Below the pieces are notes generated by a model. That model had not been told where the DNA came from, did not search any database, and worked only from the letters and a program-made list of their open reading frames with translations. From NCBI RefSeq assembly GCF_965638725.1, contig NC_134951.1, positions 2,418,001-2,482,000 of the forward strand: a DNA stretch of 64,000 nt. Direction: 5' to 3'. Every line of letters starts with the position of its first letter. The first letter of the stretch is position 1. Shown piece after piece: positions 23,125 to 35,660 of the stretch. The stretch is from Aptenodytes patagonicus. Taxonomy: Eukaryota; Chordata; Aves; Sphenisciformes; Spheniscidae. The position numbers and the translations under genes are program-made.

Positions 23125-23678
23125 TGTCCTGGTTTCGGCAGGGACAGAGTTAATTTCCTTCCTAGTAGCTGGCACAGTGCTGTGGTTTGGATTTAGGATG
23201 AGAACAAAGCTGATAACGCACTGATGTTGTAGTTGTTGCTGAGCAGTGCTTACACTAGCCAAGGACTTTTCAGCTTCCCATGCTCTACCGACTGAGAAGG
23301 CTGGAGGTGCACAAGAAGCTGGGAGGGGGCACAGCCAAACTGGCCAGAGGGACATTCCATACCATGGGACGTCATGCTCAGTACAGAAACTGGGGAAAGC
23401 TGGCTGGGGGGGCCGCTGCTCGGGGACTGGCTGGGCATCGGTCGGCGGGTGGTGAGGAGTTGCACTGTGCATCACTTGCTTTGTGTATTAATATTATTAT
23501 AATATTACTATTATTATCATCATCATTTTATTTCAATTATTAAACTGTTTTTATCTCAACCCACGAGTTTTTCTCACTTGTGCTCTTCCAATTCTCTCCC
23601 CCATCCCACCGGGGGCGGGGGGGGAGTGAGCGAGTGGCTGCGTGGTGCTTAGTTGCCGACTGAGGTTAAACCACGACA
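23125..23678 (+). mobile_element. Second solo LTR of the same ERVL-type family
   Basis: 554 bp with the same TGTCCTGG start and CCACGACA end as 13944-14490, and its own perfect 5-bp target duplication GAAGC (23120-23124 and 23679-23683). The distinct duplications show two independent insertions, not one provirus with a lost interior or a segmental copy. Confidence 0.93.
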
Positions 23679-24284
23679 GAAGCCCATGCCAGTGTTCAAT
23701 ACCAAGATGACAGTCGTGACAGACAGGTGGATCTAGCAAGCGCTAGATGTGACGTCTTTGGCCATATGTTCTCTTTTGATGCAGCAAATCACTGTCATCT
23801 GGGTTCCCACCATCCAGAAGGACTGCCTTCTCCTTCGCCTACAGAACTATGCTGCCAGCACCATTTCCTTCCCTCCGCGCACTAAATTTGGGTATTGGCA
23901 CTCTCTACAATAGCCTCCACCTGCGACGGGGCAGCATACTAACACGGAGACCTGCTGTTCGTCCTTGTGAAGTCTTTCTTTCCTCTTTCACGTGGCTTTG
24001 GCACTGGAGCTCGAACAGGTGCTGGTCGTATCCCGGCGTTCCACTGGGAGCTCTGGGCTAGGGTCTTTGCTGCTGCTTTGGAGGGCAGGTTCCCGGTTGA
24101 CTGGTGAGTGGCCCAGCTGGGACGAACTGGTGTTTTTGGAACAGACTCAAGATCTGCAGAAAGTGATAGCTAGGAAGAGAAGGCAGTAAGTATCTTATCA
24201 TCCCAACAGCTTCAGAGGGACTGAAAACGCTGGAGTCCATTGAGAACTTCTATAAATTCTATACATTCTATATACATTCTGTAA

Positions 24285-24318
24285 ATTGTATTCCTAAATG
24301 ATATTCCTAAATGATACA
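24285..24318. repeat. Two copies of a 14-bp unit in an AT-rich tract
   Basis: 'tattcctaaatga' occurs twice in tandem, next to repeated 'attctata' motifs (24250-24285). Simple-sequence origin. Confidence 0.6.
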
Positions 24319-25759
24319 AGCATAATCTGCGTTATTTGCAGTGACCTGTGCTCTGGTATAAGTTTACCTTAAGGACAAAAGGACCTAATTAGAAATTGAT
24401 GCCAGTAAAGCCAAACCCACATTAATTGATTCTCCACATCAATTCACAAGTTAATGCACAAATTCTCCTCTGTGCATGTGGCTGCGACTGATCCCAGTCT
24501 TGCTTGCTGGTTGAAGTCTCGCAGTGTAAAGGATGAAGTTCATTTTAACATACCGTTCAACGAACATTTTACTAAACGGGATAAAAATTAAGCCAAAAAA
24601 AAAAATCTTAGCAACACAGTGATTGTTTATTCCTTGAGAAAGATCCCAAATATTCAAAAGGCACGGGTTCTGCAGACCAACTGCTTTGGCTTTTTTTTGA
24701 CTGATACAAATTATTTGGTAAGAATAGTGACCAAACATTAACACAACCAAACATTCACATAGCGACTCATCAAAAAGCAATGTGGGCAGATAGTCTTACG
24801 TGAAACTAGTGTCCACAGTAAAATGGGCGTGCAGAAAAGTCAATGCTGTTCGGTAATTCCTGCCCGCCTGTTTCCCCTTCCCGTTATTTAAATTGGCAGC
24901 AGCAGCAGATATATGGCGCTTCCTGCCTAATTGTCTAGTTATAAATAAGCAATCCAGCAACTGCTGAATATCAACCTAAAGAAAGGCCAGGGATTATACA
25001 ACTGCCGAAAGCGGTCCGGGTTCTTCGCAGTACTTGACGTGTGACAGAGATGGTGTGATAAAAGCAGCTGCAGTTTTTTTATCGTAGCGAGAAAAGCACA
25101 ATACCATAGAAGCAGTAGTAGTTGCAGCACAGATCTGACTGTTCCTTGCTTTTCATCTCCTGTGTTGTTGGTGGTTCAGTTTTAGAGCTCAGGGACAGAT
25201 AGGCATAGACTATTAAAGCCAGGCTGTACTTTTACAATTAGGGTGACATATATAAGCTGAGTTTGAATACGCAAACTTTATATTGAGTTACTTTCACTCT
25301 TAGGAATAGTCCCATGAAGTTCAACGGGGTTTCTTGTGTGAATAAATAACATTCAAAATAAGGTTTGCAGAATATAAATATACACTGGACAGGACCGCGT
25401 CTCAGTGCTGACAGCCCTGGATCTTCATGTGGACTATACCCACACGCTCCATAAATGCAATTCATACTCAAAACATCAATTACCTGTCAATATGTCATAG
25501 GAAAATTTATTCCTGACTTCAAATGCTGCAATCTTATCACCTTAGGATATAGGCAGTGAGGCAAGAATGACTGATCCTGTCAAAAAGATGTTATTTAGTA
25601 AGTACTAAAAATAAGTCAGTAATTCAGGAACAGCTGTGAGGGTGGAGCAGTCTCTCGAACAGAAACAAGCAGACAGCCTGAAAGGCAAAACCAGCCCCTA
25701 ATTGCTGACATGGCAGTCATTTGCAAAGCTGTCAAAAGCATCCATCAAATTTTACCTTC

Positions 25760-25803
25760 CTAATAAAGTATCTGGGAATTTCTAATAAAGTATCTGGGAA
25801 TTT
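25760..25803. repeat. Exact 22-bp tandem duplication
   Basis: Two identical 22-bp units, beginning ctaataaagta and ending gggaattt, lie head to tail. This is a recent slippage-type duplication. Confidence 0.9.
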
Positions 25804-28800
25804 TGACATTTGGGCATGAGGCTGCCTATTTTGCTGAGAAGCTGCAGAAGACTCCTCATTGGAAGTCCTCAAGGACTTGTGTAAAGGACACGGATGTGGC
25901 AGCAGTGACGCCCGCGAAGGGCCCTGTAGGGCCAGAGCTCAGAAATCACAGCAGGGCAACGCAGCTCCACGTCAGAGTGAACAGGAGGGATGACACAGTG
26001 GCCCAAAACAGGGATCTGGTTTCCATGCTCAGCCTGGTAAAAGCTTGGAGAAGCTTTTTTTCACCGAACCCGCTGCATTCTTCGCTTTTCTTTATATAAT
26101 ACTGGGGCAGTAGCTGCTGAAGGCAATGTGAGCATCAAGGTGGTATAGACAAGCTGTAAAGCCTTGATCCAGCAAAGTGCTTAAAGAGATGGTTAACACT
26201 GAAACTATACATATCCTTAAAGTAGGGCATTTCCCTGGATGAAGATGGAGCAGGTATTCCCGCCCCACTGTAGAGACATGGGGGTTGCATGTGCATTCGT
26301 AAGAAAGAATGTGGCCCTTCCTACAGAGACCTAATTAACTGAATTTATTGTAATTTACTATTTAATGTAATTTAGCTAATTCACTTTAATTTATTCTAAA
26401 TCAAGCGTGAGCCTGGTCACATTTTATGCTACTGTTTCCACGATTACTAATAAACTCCAAAACCTCACGAGTTTACGAGGAGGAGAACTGATTCACCGCA
26501 TGCAAACGTGGAGCCAGTGGATGTAATTCCAGGACTCAGGTCATCACCTTAATTATGCGTTTATTCTATTTTGGTGTGCTGTTGTTCAGCCTCCTGAGCT
26601 TGGAGCTCCATATAATAGCCCTTTTCACATCTTTGTTGTCAGCTGTAATACACTTTATTCTCACCTCCTTTCTGCACTTGGATCATTGATCTATTAAAGA
26701 GCTTCATTTTAATTTGACTTGATGTTTGCTCGCTTGGGGCACTTATTCTTTCATCATAGTCTGTTCTTCTTCTAAGGATTTACTAAAGATTTGAGCATTA
26801 AGCCTCTTTATTTGGACTTGATTAAACAAGAGTCTTTTCACAGGTCTTCATTTCAACAAGGTTTCCCAATGCTACCTTAATAATAAATGGAAATTAATTT
26901 TGGATTATTCCTAGCGAGTTATATATAGATATCTTTTTCTATGCATCAGCCTACCGTAACCTAACCTTTATTGTCTTGTAGTGTTGTAGTCATTAATGGC
27001 CAGTGTAACAGCAGGCTTATACATCAGAGAATAAGAAACACTGCACTTCTACTGAAATTTGGACAACTCTCAACTCAAGAGAAATACAAGCCTATTTTCA
27101 ACGTAAAGGTCTAGGAAAGAGTGACACAGCAACACAGGCTACCCCCGATTTTTAACACAAACAGAAGCCAGCGCTACCAAGATCGCATAGCACGAAGGCA
27201 TGGAGCTCTGTTCTGGGCTGATGTTACCAAGGTGTAACCCCATGGGTTTCAGGACACTTACCCCTGGGTTAGGCTGTCCTAACTGCCTAGGAGGGACCAA
27301 GGGAGGATGGTGGACTTGTCAAGCCTTGGCAGCAGGCAGTGGCTTTAAGACTCCCCAGGGTTTTTTGTGGGGTGAGAATTCGGTACCCACTAACTCTGCG
27401 TGCTCCCCCAGACATCTGTCTATGAGCATTTTGTGTCAGCTAAATGCTCTCTGGTGTCTATTTGCCACAGGAATAACAATGTCCCTTTTAAATTGTGAGC
27501 AGCCAACGGAAGGTGACACATACATACACACTGTTCAACCCTGTACTGCTGCAATTTATAGCAAAAACTCCCACTGACGTTGTGCAGGAGGGTTTGGGCT
27601 TCATGGTGGGAGTCAGACTAGGTGCTTGTGCCTTCCTGATTGTGGGTTGCAGGTTAAGTAACTTCGAAGAACATATAATTTTCCTAAAATCTGGGGAAAG
27701 AAAATCAAATTCACCTCTTTTTACCCTGACCTAAGATTCTTTCACTTCTAGACTGACAATAAAACAGCTGTAAATTTGAAACGGGAAGCCGTGGTGGAAT
27801 GAAACCGGGTAAGGGCGCTCTGATCTAAGGGCTACAGAGGAACCCATTGGAGAATGGAAATTGTAAGACACAGGCTGAATAACTTTAATTATATGTTCTG
27901 TTTTTTAACACTGACTGAATCTATTTCTTTGTAAGCAGGCTGTATTTGGGTCAGGACAATGCCTCCCCATCTTGGGAGACAATGCCTCTCTTCTATGTAA
28001 ACCTTCTTTAGCTCAACTCACATGCGTTCCCCGGCTTTCATCGCTTAGGAAACATGCTTCCAGGTCTGCAAAAACCCCCAATACGCTTGTGAGCACGTCC
28101 TTCTTCTGGTAGTTATTTGTTGCCGTATCTACAAAAGCTCAGACCCGCGATGCTTTCTGGAAGCCTGACTTCCCTAGACTCCTTTCATGTGAGGATGCCC
28201 TATTTTACCAGCGATGAGCACAATGAATCCTCAGTATTAAGACCTTGGGGCTGCTCGCTCAGGCTCAGTGCAATGAATAGAGAATAAACTAACGTCAAAC
28301 TGCAATGATCAAAAGTTGCGAGCACAGAAGAGAAGCTTTGGGAAGAGATGCAAGTGTCATCAGAGAATTGATCCGGTGCTTTGTAAAGCATGGAAACGGA
28401 CCGGCGGGATACTGCGCAGTAAGCAACGTGAGGGAGGAGCAGATAACAAGGTCACTGTCTACGTACAGACAGTTGCTGTCCTTTTCCCACCGAAGGCAGA
28501 TGGCTGCAATGAGAGATTGCCCCCGGAGCAGCCAGACGTGGCTTTGTGTCCTCCTTCTGCCCAGGTATCTCCCTCAGGGACAGGCAGCAAACATGTCTGG
28601 CAGCCTACTTACAGCAGGAGCAAAGCTTCACAGTTACCTAAGTTAAGTAAAAGCTCTGAGCTAAAATGTTCCGGGGTGTACCTGACGCTGGGCCCCAGTT
28701 GATATAATTACAAGCCAGTGATACTTGCCAGTGATTTTGCCTTCTGGAGCTTATTAGATCCACGATCCGCTCTCTTTTTTTTCTCAGCTGCCTGCCGGCT

Positions 28801-29264
28801 AAGGTCTGGGGTCTCCCCTCCTCCTTTCTTTCTCCTGCAGAGTAGAACAGAGCAGTATTAACAAGCACTATGGAGTCGGTGCCCTGGGGTTGAGAAAAAG
28901 AAAATCCCTTATGATATTGCCACCCGAAAAGACACGGTTTAAGATAATACATTTTATCTTCTACCTGGGGCAGACCAAGAGCGCACAATCAGATACCGTG
29001 ACTCAGAGGAGGGTGGTAACTTGCTATTTTTAAAGTTATGATAACTTTATAGCACTCAAACACGTGCCCTTAGCTTGAGACTTAGTGATTTAAGCTAAAT
29101 CCACATAACATGTTACATCAGCTTCGGGGAATTCACAGAAAGGCAGGTTTAGCTAAATCAATTTGAGAGTTTTCAGTGAAGTCCATGTAACTTGTAACAT
29201 AAATAAGGCTAGAGGACTGCCCCTCCAACAAGTTATTTATTCATTGTTTTTACAGCCAAATACT

Positions 29265-29315
29265 TCTTGTATATGTATAGGTGTGTGTATATGTATATGT
29301 ATATCAATTTATAAA
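29265..29315. repeat. TA/TG-rich microsatellite
   Basis: Alternating tatatg and tgtgtg motifs on the plus strand. Confidence 0.7.
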
Positions 29316-29724
29316 TGTACATGCAGCTATTACTAAAGTCAATACAATTAACTGGCAGAACAGGAATATTCCAGAGTTTGAAAATTAAGTGAAGTACACT
29401 GGAATATGGCCAGTTGTCACATTTTTCCAATATCAGGAGTAAAATCCATACTATGAGGAAGTTTTTTTAAGAACTCAGGCAGGTTCATAAAAACACTTGC
29501 TCTGAAGGTGTTCATTCCCCTTCCACATTCAAATTCTGCAGTACAGAATTAGTGAATTTGAAGCAGCAACTCTATGTGCTCTCTGGGTTGGTCTCCCAGC
29601 TCCATCACTGGCGTCTCAGCTCCTGGAAGGCATGCTAAAAAGCACATTCTAAGTACAAAATCATGAACATAAAGGGCAGAAACAGACACTAAAACCTCTA
29701 CTGCTGTATTCTAGAATCATAGAA

Positions 29725-30562
29725 TCATAAAACATTGGACAGGCTGGATCGATGGGCCGAGGCCAACTGTATGAGGTTCAACAAGGCCAAATGCCGGGTC
29801 CTGCACTCGGGTCACAACAACCCCATGCAGCGCTACAGGCTTGGGGAAGAGTGGCTGGAAAGCTGCCTGTCGGAAAAGGACCTGGGGGTGCTGGTCAACA
29901 GCCGGCTGAACATGAGCCGGCAGTGTGCCCAGGCGGCTAAGAAGGCCAATGGCATCCTGGCCTGTATCAGCAATGGTGTGGCCAGCAGGAGTAGGGAAGT
30001 GATCGTGCCCCTGTACTCGGCACTGGTGAGGCCGCACCTCGAACACTGTGTTCAGTTTTGGGCTCCTCACTACAAGAAGGACATTGAGGTGCTGGAGCGT
30101 GTCCAGAGAAGGGCAACGAGGCTGGTGAGGGGTCTGGAGAACAAGTCTGATGAGGAGCGGCTGAGGGAACTGGGGTTGTTCAGCCTGGAGAAAAGGAGGC
30201 TGAGGGGAGACCTCATCGCTCTCTACAACTACCTGAAAGGAGGTTGTAGCGAGGTGGGGGTCGGTCTCTTCTCCCAAGGAACAAGCGATAGGACGAGAGG
30301 AAACGGCCTCAAGTTGCGCCAGGGGAGGTTTAGATTGGATGTGAGGAAAAATGTCTTTACTGAAAGAGTGGTTAAACATTGGACCAGGCTGCCCAGGGAA
30401 GTGGTGGAGTCCCCATCCCTGGAGGTATTTAAAAGACGAGTAGATGAGGCGCTTAGGGACATGGTTTAGTGGTGGACTTGGCAGTGTTGGGTTAACGGTT
30501 GGACTTGATGATCTTAAGGGTCTTTTCCAACCTAAACGATTCTATGATTCTACGATTCTATA
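29725..30562 (+). mobile_element. CR1 LINE 3' end with an intact ORF2 C-terminal frame
   Basis: 5'-truncated CR1 of about 840 bp. It contains an unbroken frame to the ORF2 stop, a 3'UTR, and repeated 'attctatg/attctacg' at the end. It is intergenic, about 6.4 kb from the FBXO16 3' end. An antisense-looking 'agaatcatagaatcat' directly precedes it (29713-29728). Confidence 0.95.
29735..30469 (+). pseudogene. CR1 ORF2 C-terminal fragment, 244 codons, no internal stop
   Basis: The frame encodes the C-terminal part of a CR1 reverse transcriptase, beyond the catalytic palm. Landmarks are [65 protein letters not shown] and [19 protein letters not shown], ending in a stop just before the 3'UTR. The endonuclease and RT catalytic residues are absent, so it is a dead truncated copy. 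The lack of stops points to a fairly young insertion. Confidence 0.88.
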
Positions 30563-30951
30563 AAAGCAACATTTATCCTGTAAAGGAACGTGGCCACACC
30601 ACATAACACACACATCCTCAAAAGCAGCCAACACCAGCATGTATCTGTTATTTTCTCGTCCCAGACCAGCTGCAGATCAAGAACCATAAAGACAAATTAC
30701 TTCAAATAGTAAATTGAGGAAAACTGCAATCTGCTTATAAACACTTTACTAGCAGCCAAGAGAGAAAATTCAATCCCAAATATTATTATAGGGAATGAAC
30801 TGGTCATGTTTAGATAGAACACAAACCTGGCCTTGTGGTCATAAATTAAGATATTAACCTCTACTGCTGTACTCTAGTGTCCATGCTCATGGTGTCAGAG
30901 CACCTCCCTGCAGCAGGTCACCACCATGATCTCACTTCAAGGTCAGGAAAT

Positions 30952-31107
30952 TCCTATCCCTGGAAACATTCCAGGTCAAGCTGGACGGGGCTCTGAGCAA
31001 CCTGCTCTAGTTGCAGATGTCCCTGCTCATGGCAGGGGGGTTGGACTAGATGACCTTTAGAGGTCCCTTCCCACCCAAACCATTCTGTGATCCGATGATT
31101 CTATGAA
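30952..31107 (+). mobile_element. CR1 3' end, short
   Basis: Starts at 'ctggaaacattccaggtcaa' and ends 'attctgtgatccgatgattc'. It is very similar to 10365-10548, so the two belong to one subfamily. Confidence 0.92.
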
Positions 31108-33954
31108 AATGTAAGCAGTGAGGATGAATTTCTTGAGGCTGCCAAGGAAAAGGGCATCAGAGCCGAGATGAGGACAGCAAGTCTCTCACTCCTAGCACTG
31201 AACTGGGTGTTTCTCACCCCAGTTTCTTCCCTTAAGGAACGCTTTTAATTCCCACAAGCCTAGCAGGCAGCGAGTACTGGGCTGGCTATTCAGAAACATG
31301 AAAAGCAAGAGACAAGCATTAGGATTCGGAAGGACAGCGAAACACCATGCCCTTCTCACACAAGCCAGCCCCTTTTTTGTCAGAAACTGGGCCCAGGCTG
31401 CTGACAGAACAATTACTGAAAGTAATTATTTTCTCGTTGGGTAAACACTCCAGTACAATATGCAACTGTTTTTAGAGCCGGCCTATGTCCATAAATTATC
31501 TAACTGAATTAGCGCTGCCTTCCAGAAGCCTGAGCTGGTTGGAGGGGGGGAAGGAGCTTGCGTTTTGGCTGAGCTGTTGTCATGAGAAGTAGCAGGGCTC
31601 TTTCTTGAGGCACAAGGACACAATCTTGGCAGGGGTCCAGTGCTAGGCTAGTGCAATTTATAATTCATGATAAAGCGGGAGGCAAATCTTTTGATTTATT
31701 GGCAACAAGCAGCACAAACACCAGATGCCTTCCAGCAGAACCGTACATGCATGGACTGAAAGAAACGCCCCTCCTGGTCCTTTTTAGGCAGATCAGAGTC
31801 CCAGAGAAAGTTTGCTAACTTGGTTCCACGCTTCAGAGAAAAATGTTTCACTTCACCTTTGCAATATTGCTTTGTGCCCAAAGGGACAAATCCATCCTTG
31901 CTGGTCTCTGTTTTGTTTGTATATAAACAAAAAGCTACCTGGACAATTCAGGCAGAAAACAAACCAGACCTACCAGAAATCATCCTTATGATAAATTGCA
32001 GGCATATATGCAGCAACACCGAAATTCACAGCTATAATTCTACCGAGGGATTTTGATAACCCCTTCCAGGCAATTTGTAATTCAACCCATGTCTGTATCT
32101 CTTCTTTTCTGTATCACCTCACCACTCCCTCGACTATGCATCTGATCATTGCTATTCTTAATTTCATTGCTCAGTGACTATGAAGCTTTTCCCACACCAA
32201 CCCATCTAAAACAAATAACCTCTCAGTGAACACACTCGGGGATCTCTGTCCCATCTCCTTCATGCTGCTGTGATGTTTGTCACTGAGGCTCTTGGGTGCC
32301 ATTCAGTCTTTATAGTACAAGCTCGTGCCTTTCTGAGCAAGCAGCAAAAAAATCCATCAGAAAAAAACCCCAGTCAAGTCTCAATTATCATCCAGATTGC
32401 AAATTAACACCATTCAGCCATTTTTTGGGCACTACCCAGCTGTGGCACAGCGTTATGGTCCTCCCCAGTGCCATGAAGCGCCAGCACTATCCAGGCCAAA
32501 CCCTCACCCAATTGCTCTATAGAAACCTATTTATTTGTTTTTCAAAGGTAAATACCCAATTATGGTCTTATAGCCCAAAGTATATGTTTTGTGTTACCTC
32601 TTTTAGGACTCCCTTTCTCTCCGCTCCCCTGCATAATTGAGAATTGACTGTAGCCTGTTATGCTTCCCATGTTTCACTTTTTTTAGTTAAGCAAGGATAA
32701 GTTCTCTGCTATGAATTCACAGCAGTGTAGTTTTCATGCTGCTGTGGAAGGGAGCATGTAGCTAATGACTCCTCTCAAAAGGCCAACAAAGAAACCGATG
32801 ACTACTCTGCCATTTAAATGACAATATTTCAGCTGCAGCGTGGACACCCTGTTATGAAGAACAGGAAAGTTCTCACCTCTCTTTGGACCAGAAAGCAAGT
32901 GTAGAGTGAGGTCCAGCTCAGAGGAGATTTTAACCAGGTCTAAGAGATAGGAAAAACTTTATTTTTTCATTACCTCTTAAAATCTGCAAAATTTAACCTG
33001 ACATTAGGCAGATTAACTTTTATTCAAAGAAGTAGCCAGTGACTAGTCTCAGACATTGCTTTGATGATGGTGCCAGGTATTCCTTTGATGTAATCTTGTT
33101 TACTCACAAAGAATTTTCTACGAGTCCGGTTTTCCTCAGCACAGCAGAACTCAAATGGAAAGAATGGTTTGTTGGCTCACAGCTTTCCAGTCAACCTGCT
33201 GGCCTGCAAGTGCCCTCTCTAGTCCTCTCAGCCATCGCTTTGGCTTTCTGCTGCTTTTCTGCTGGTTCTGCTGCATCTTTTCACACATGCTCATGACCTC
33301 GAGAAAATACTCGCTCCTCTCTATATGCATTCAGACTGCAGCAAAACTCATTTCCTCTCCCAGACTACCTTTGCAAAACCCTGTATTTTGGGAAATCACT
33401 CCTATTGTTCTAGGAATTCCATTTTACATAGATTTCATTACTTCTGACATTCATTTTACACGAAGAGTGGTTGTTATGCCCTTGAGCTCCAAGAATTCAT
33501 CTGATCTGAAGAATAACTATACCTAACACAGCCTGGGGGGTCAGAGATTTTTATCTTGGTTCTCTGTTCTACTTTACAACCCTGTACACTGGTCAGGCAG
33601 GGTCTGCCTGAGCCTGTAGGCTGCAGTGAGGTAGATCATCTTGCATAGCATTCACATGAGGCTCGCTCGCTCAACCGACTAGACATTCACTCACGGTTGG
33701 CTGAGCATGGCCTTCATCAGCCGTCCAAAACAAAGCTTGGCATCACAGAGGGGCACTCTGACCTCTTTGCCATCATGCTACTGTTGATAGGCACCCTACA
33801 CCTGCCCAAGCCACCCATTAGCTGCTGCTGCCACCTCCACCAAAAGCCTACACTTGAGGAACACTCAAGCATGAAAGGTGGTTCCTACTGCGGACAGGGA
33901 GCCGGGTGAAGTGCTGAAGACCCAGTCCCCAGGGAGCTGCCCAGAAGCAAAGGA
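31108..33954. other. Intergenic, nothing recognised
   Basis: 2.8 kb of unique-looking sequence. No exon, repeat or RNA gene is recognised. Confidence 0.6.
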
Positions 33955-34250
33955 TGAAGGACGCAATATTTAGATGGGACATTAGGAAGCATTTCTTTAC
34001 CAATAGGATGGTCGAACACTGGAACAGGCTTCCTGGAGAGGTGGTCAATGCCCCAAGCCTGTCAGTGTTTAAGAGGCATTTGGGCAATGCCCTTAATAAC
34101 ATGCTTTAACTTGATCAGCCCTGAATTGGTCAGGCAGTTGGACTAGATGATCGTTGTAGGTCCCTTCCAACTGAAATAGTCTATTCTATTCTATTCTATT
34201 CTATTCTATTCTATTCTATTCTATTCTATTCTATTCTATTCTATTCTATA
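33955..34250 (+). mobile_element. CR1 3' end with (ATTCT)n tail
   Basis: Truncated CR1 from 'tttagatgggacattaggaa' through 'ggaacaggcttcctggagag' and 'gatcgttgtaggtcccttcc'. It ends in a pentanucleotide array rather than the usual 8-bp units. It is a sister copy of 58466-58733. Confidence 0.92.
34180..34250. repeat. (ATTCT)n microsatellite at a CR1 3' end
   Basis: About 14 uninterrupted pentamers immediately after the CR1 3' terminus. It probably grew from the element's own terminal repeat. Confidence 0.95.
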
Positions 34251-35660
34251 TAGACCCTTAGCAGCAGGACTTCTGGGAAGCGGCTGCAGAGAGGGCTCTG
34301 TTGGCAATGTGTCCACAGAAAAGAAGCACCAGAATGTCATTTTGTGAGTGGGAAGCTGGGTCAGCACCTGAAACGGCACACCTGCATTGCTGAATAATCA
34401 TTACAGACGAGACTACACACTAGCAATTACTTTCAGCTTGAGTGATATTAAAGGGAGATCCTTGATAAACAAGCAAATCTTATAGAATTCATTTCTCTCC
34501 TTGCAATAATCCTCTATAATTACGGATAAATGCCAGATTTGCTAGAACACTAGGCATTAGAATATTCTCCATTGCACAAATGGATAGAGGCTCAAATCTC
34601 ACTTAGGAGAAGAAAACAGTCAGTGTGCTTACTGTATCATTAGCAGCTCAGAATCATTTGCATCTGGTTGTCAGCTGCATCTACAGCTCAATGCTGGAAC
34701 AAGCGACTTTTAAACTCTTCAAACAAGGCTTCTCCTACGTGTGACACTGGGTCATGGCCAGCGCAAGGGAACCCTAAGCCTCACAGAAACCTTTGGGAGC
34801 TGCTACATAGAAACATTTAGCAGAGCTGAAAAATAATATCAGGACATCCATTTGCAACAAGAGGCATTTTGTCAAAATACTTCGCTAAAAGCCTCAAAGA
34901 ACTCTACCCAAAAGGGTGCTAGAGTTTGGAAACATACCACAGAAAGAGGGTGAGGTGGAAACTGGAAAGCTCTTTGAAGTACTGCAGTATCCTAGGACTA
35001 GGGGACGCGGATTAAAAAATGATTCATAAAAGGCTTTTTGCTCAGACACCGGGAACTTTGTGGAACACCCCGGAGGAGTGGTGGGTCCGGCAAAGTTAAT
35101 CACATTGAGAAAGAGCCTACGCAAGTGCACGACTGCTTAGCCAAATAATCACTCGGCTGGGGTAATTCATGGGTTGATTGTTCCTGTGCACAGGGCTAAT
35201 CTCGGCTTTATCAGTTATTTACTTAAAGCACAATCTGGATACTTTCATTGTGGCTCAATTGGTTCCCAAGGTTTTTCTTGGCACAGTGAAGAGGAATCTC
35301 CTCCTCTCTGCACGTTCGGTTGGGTGAGAGTCTGTGCAGTCCTTTTCACAGGGACTCGCGCAACAACTAGGAAACGGTCAAGCTAATCCATTACCTGTTC
35401 ACCAGGCTCAGGGTAATGATAGTATTCACAAGTTTCACAAGTTACTGCACATCAGCTGAATTGAGGTAACTGCTGTGAGCCCATGAAAAATGAGAGATGG
35501 TATTAACAGAGACTTAAATGAGAAATGGGCCAAACACTGCACACAGGTGACTACCGCAGCCTCCTTGCCATTGCTCCTACTGGTGCTTGTTAATGCACAG
35601 AAGTTTGATCACAGATCTAAGATTCTGAAAATATCTGATGCCAGATGTGTCAAAGGAAAA
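34251..35660. other. Intergenic, with a possible very old LINE remnant
   Basis: Mostly unrecognised. Around 34985-35105, 'ggactaggggacgcggatta' and 'gaactttgtggaacaccccg' resemble the ORF2 end of ancient amniote CR1/L2-like elements, but the match is weak. Confidence 0.4.

Larger units (their letters stand above)
23684..29712. other. Intergenic, no recognised gene
   Basis: 6 kb of mostly unique sequence. It holds short tandem duplications (24285-24318, 25760-25803), a TA/TG-rich microsatellite (29265-29315) and an AT-rich block with many TAATT motifs (26330-26960). No coding exon, LTR or CR1 body is recognised. Confidence 0.6.

Noticed and set aside
23992-24189. Candidate exon ending at a GTAAGTA donor (about 24187)
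   Set aside because: The donor is good, but no convincing acceptor precedes it and the frame resembles nothing known.
29717-30379. 220-codon minus-strand frame
   Set aside because: It is the antisense shadow of the CR1 ORF2 fragment at 29735-30469.
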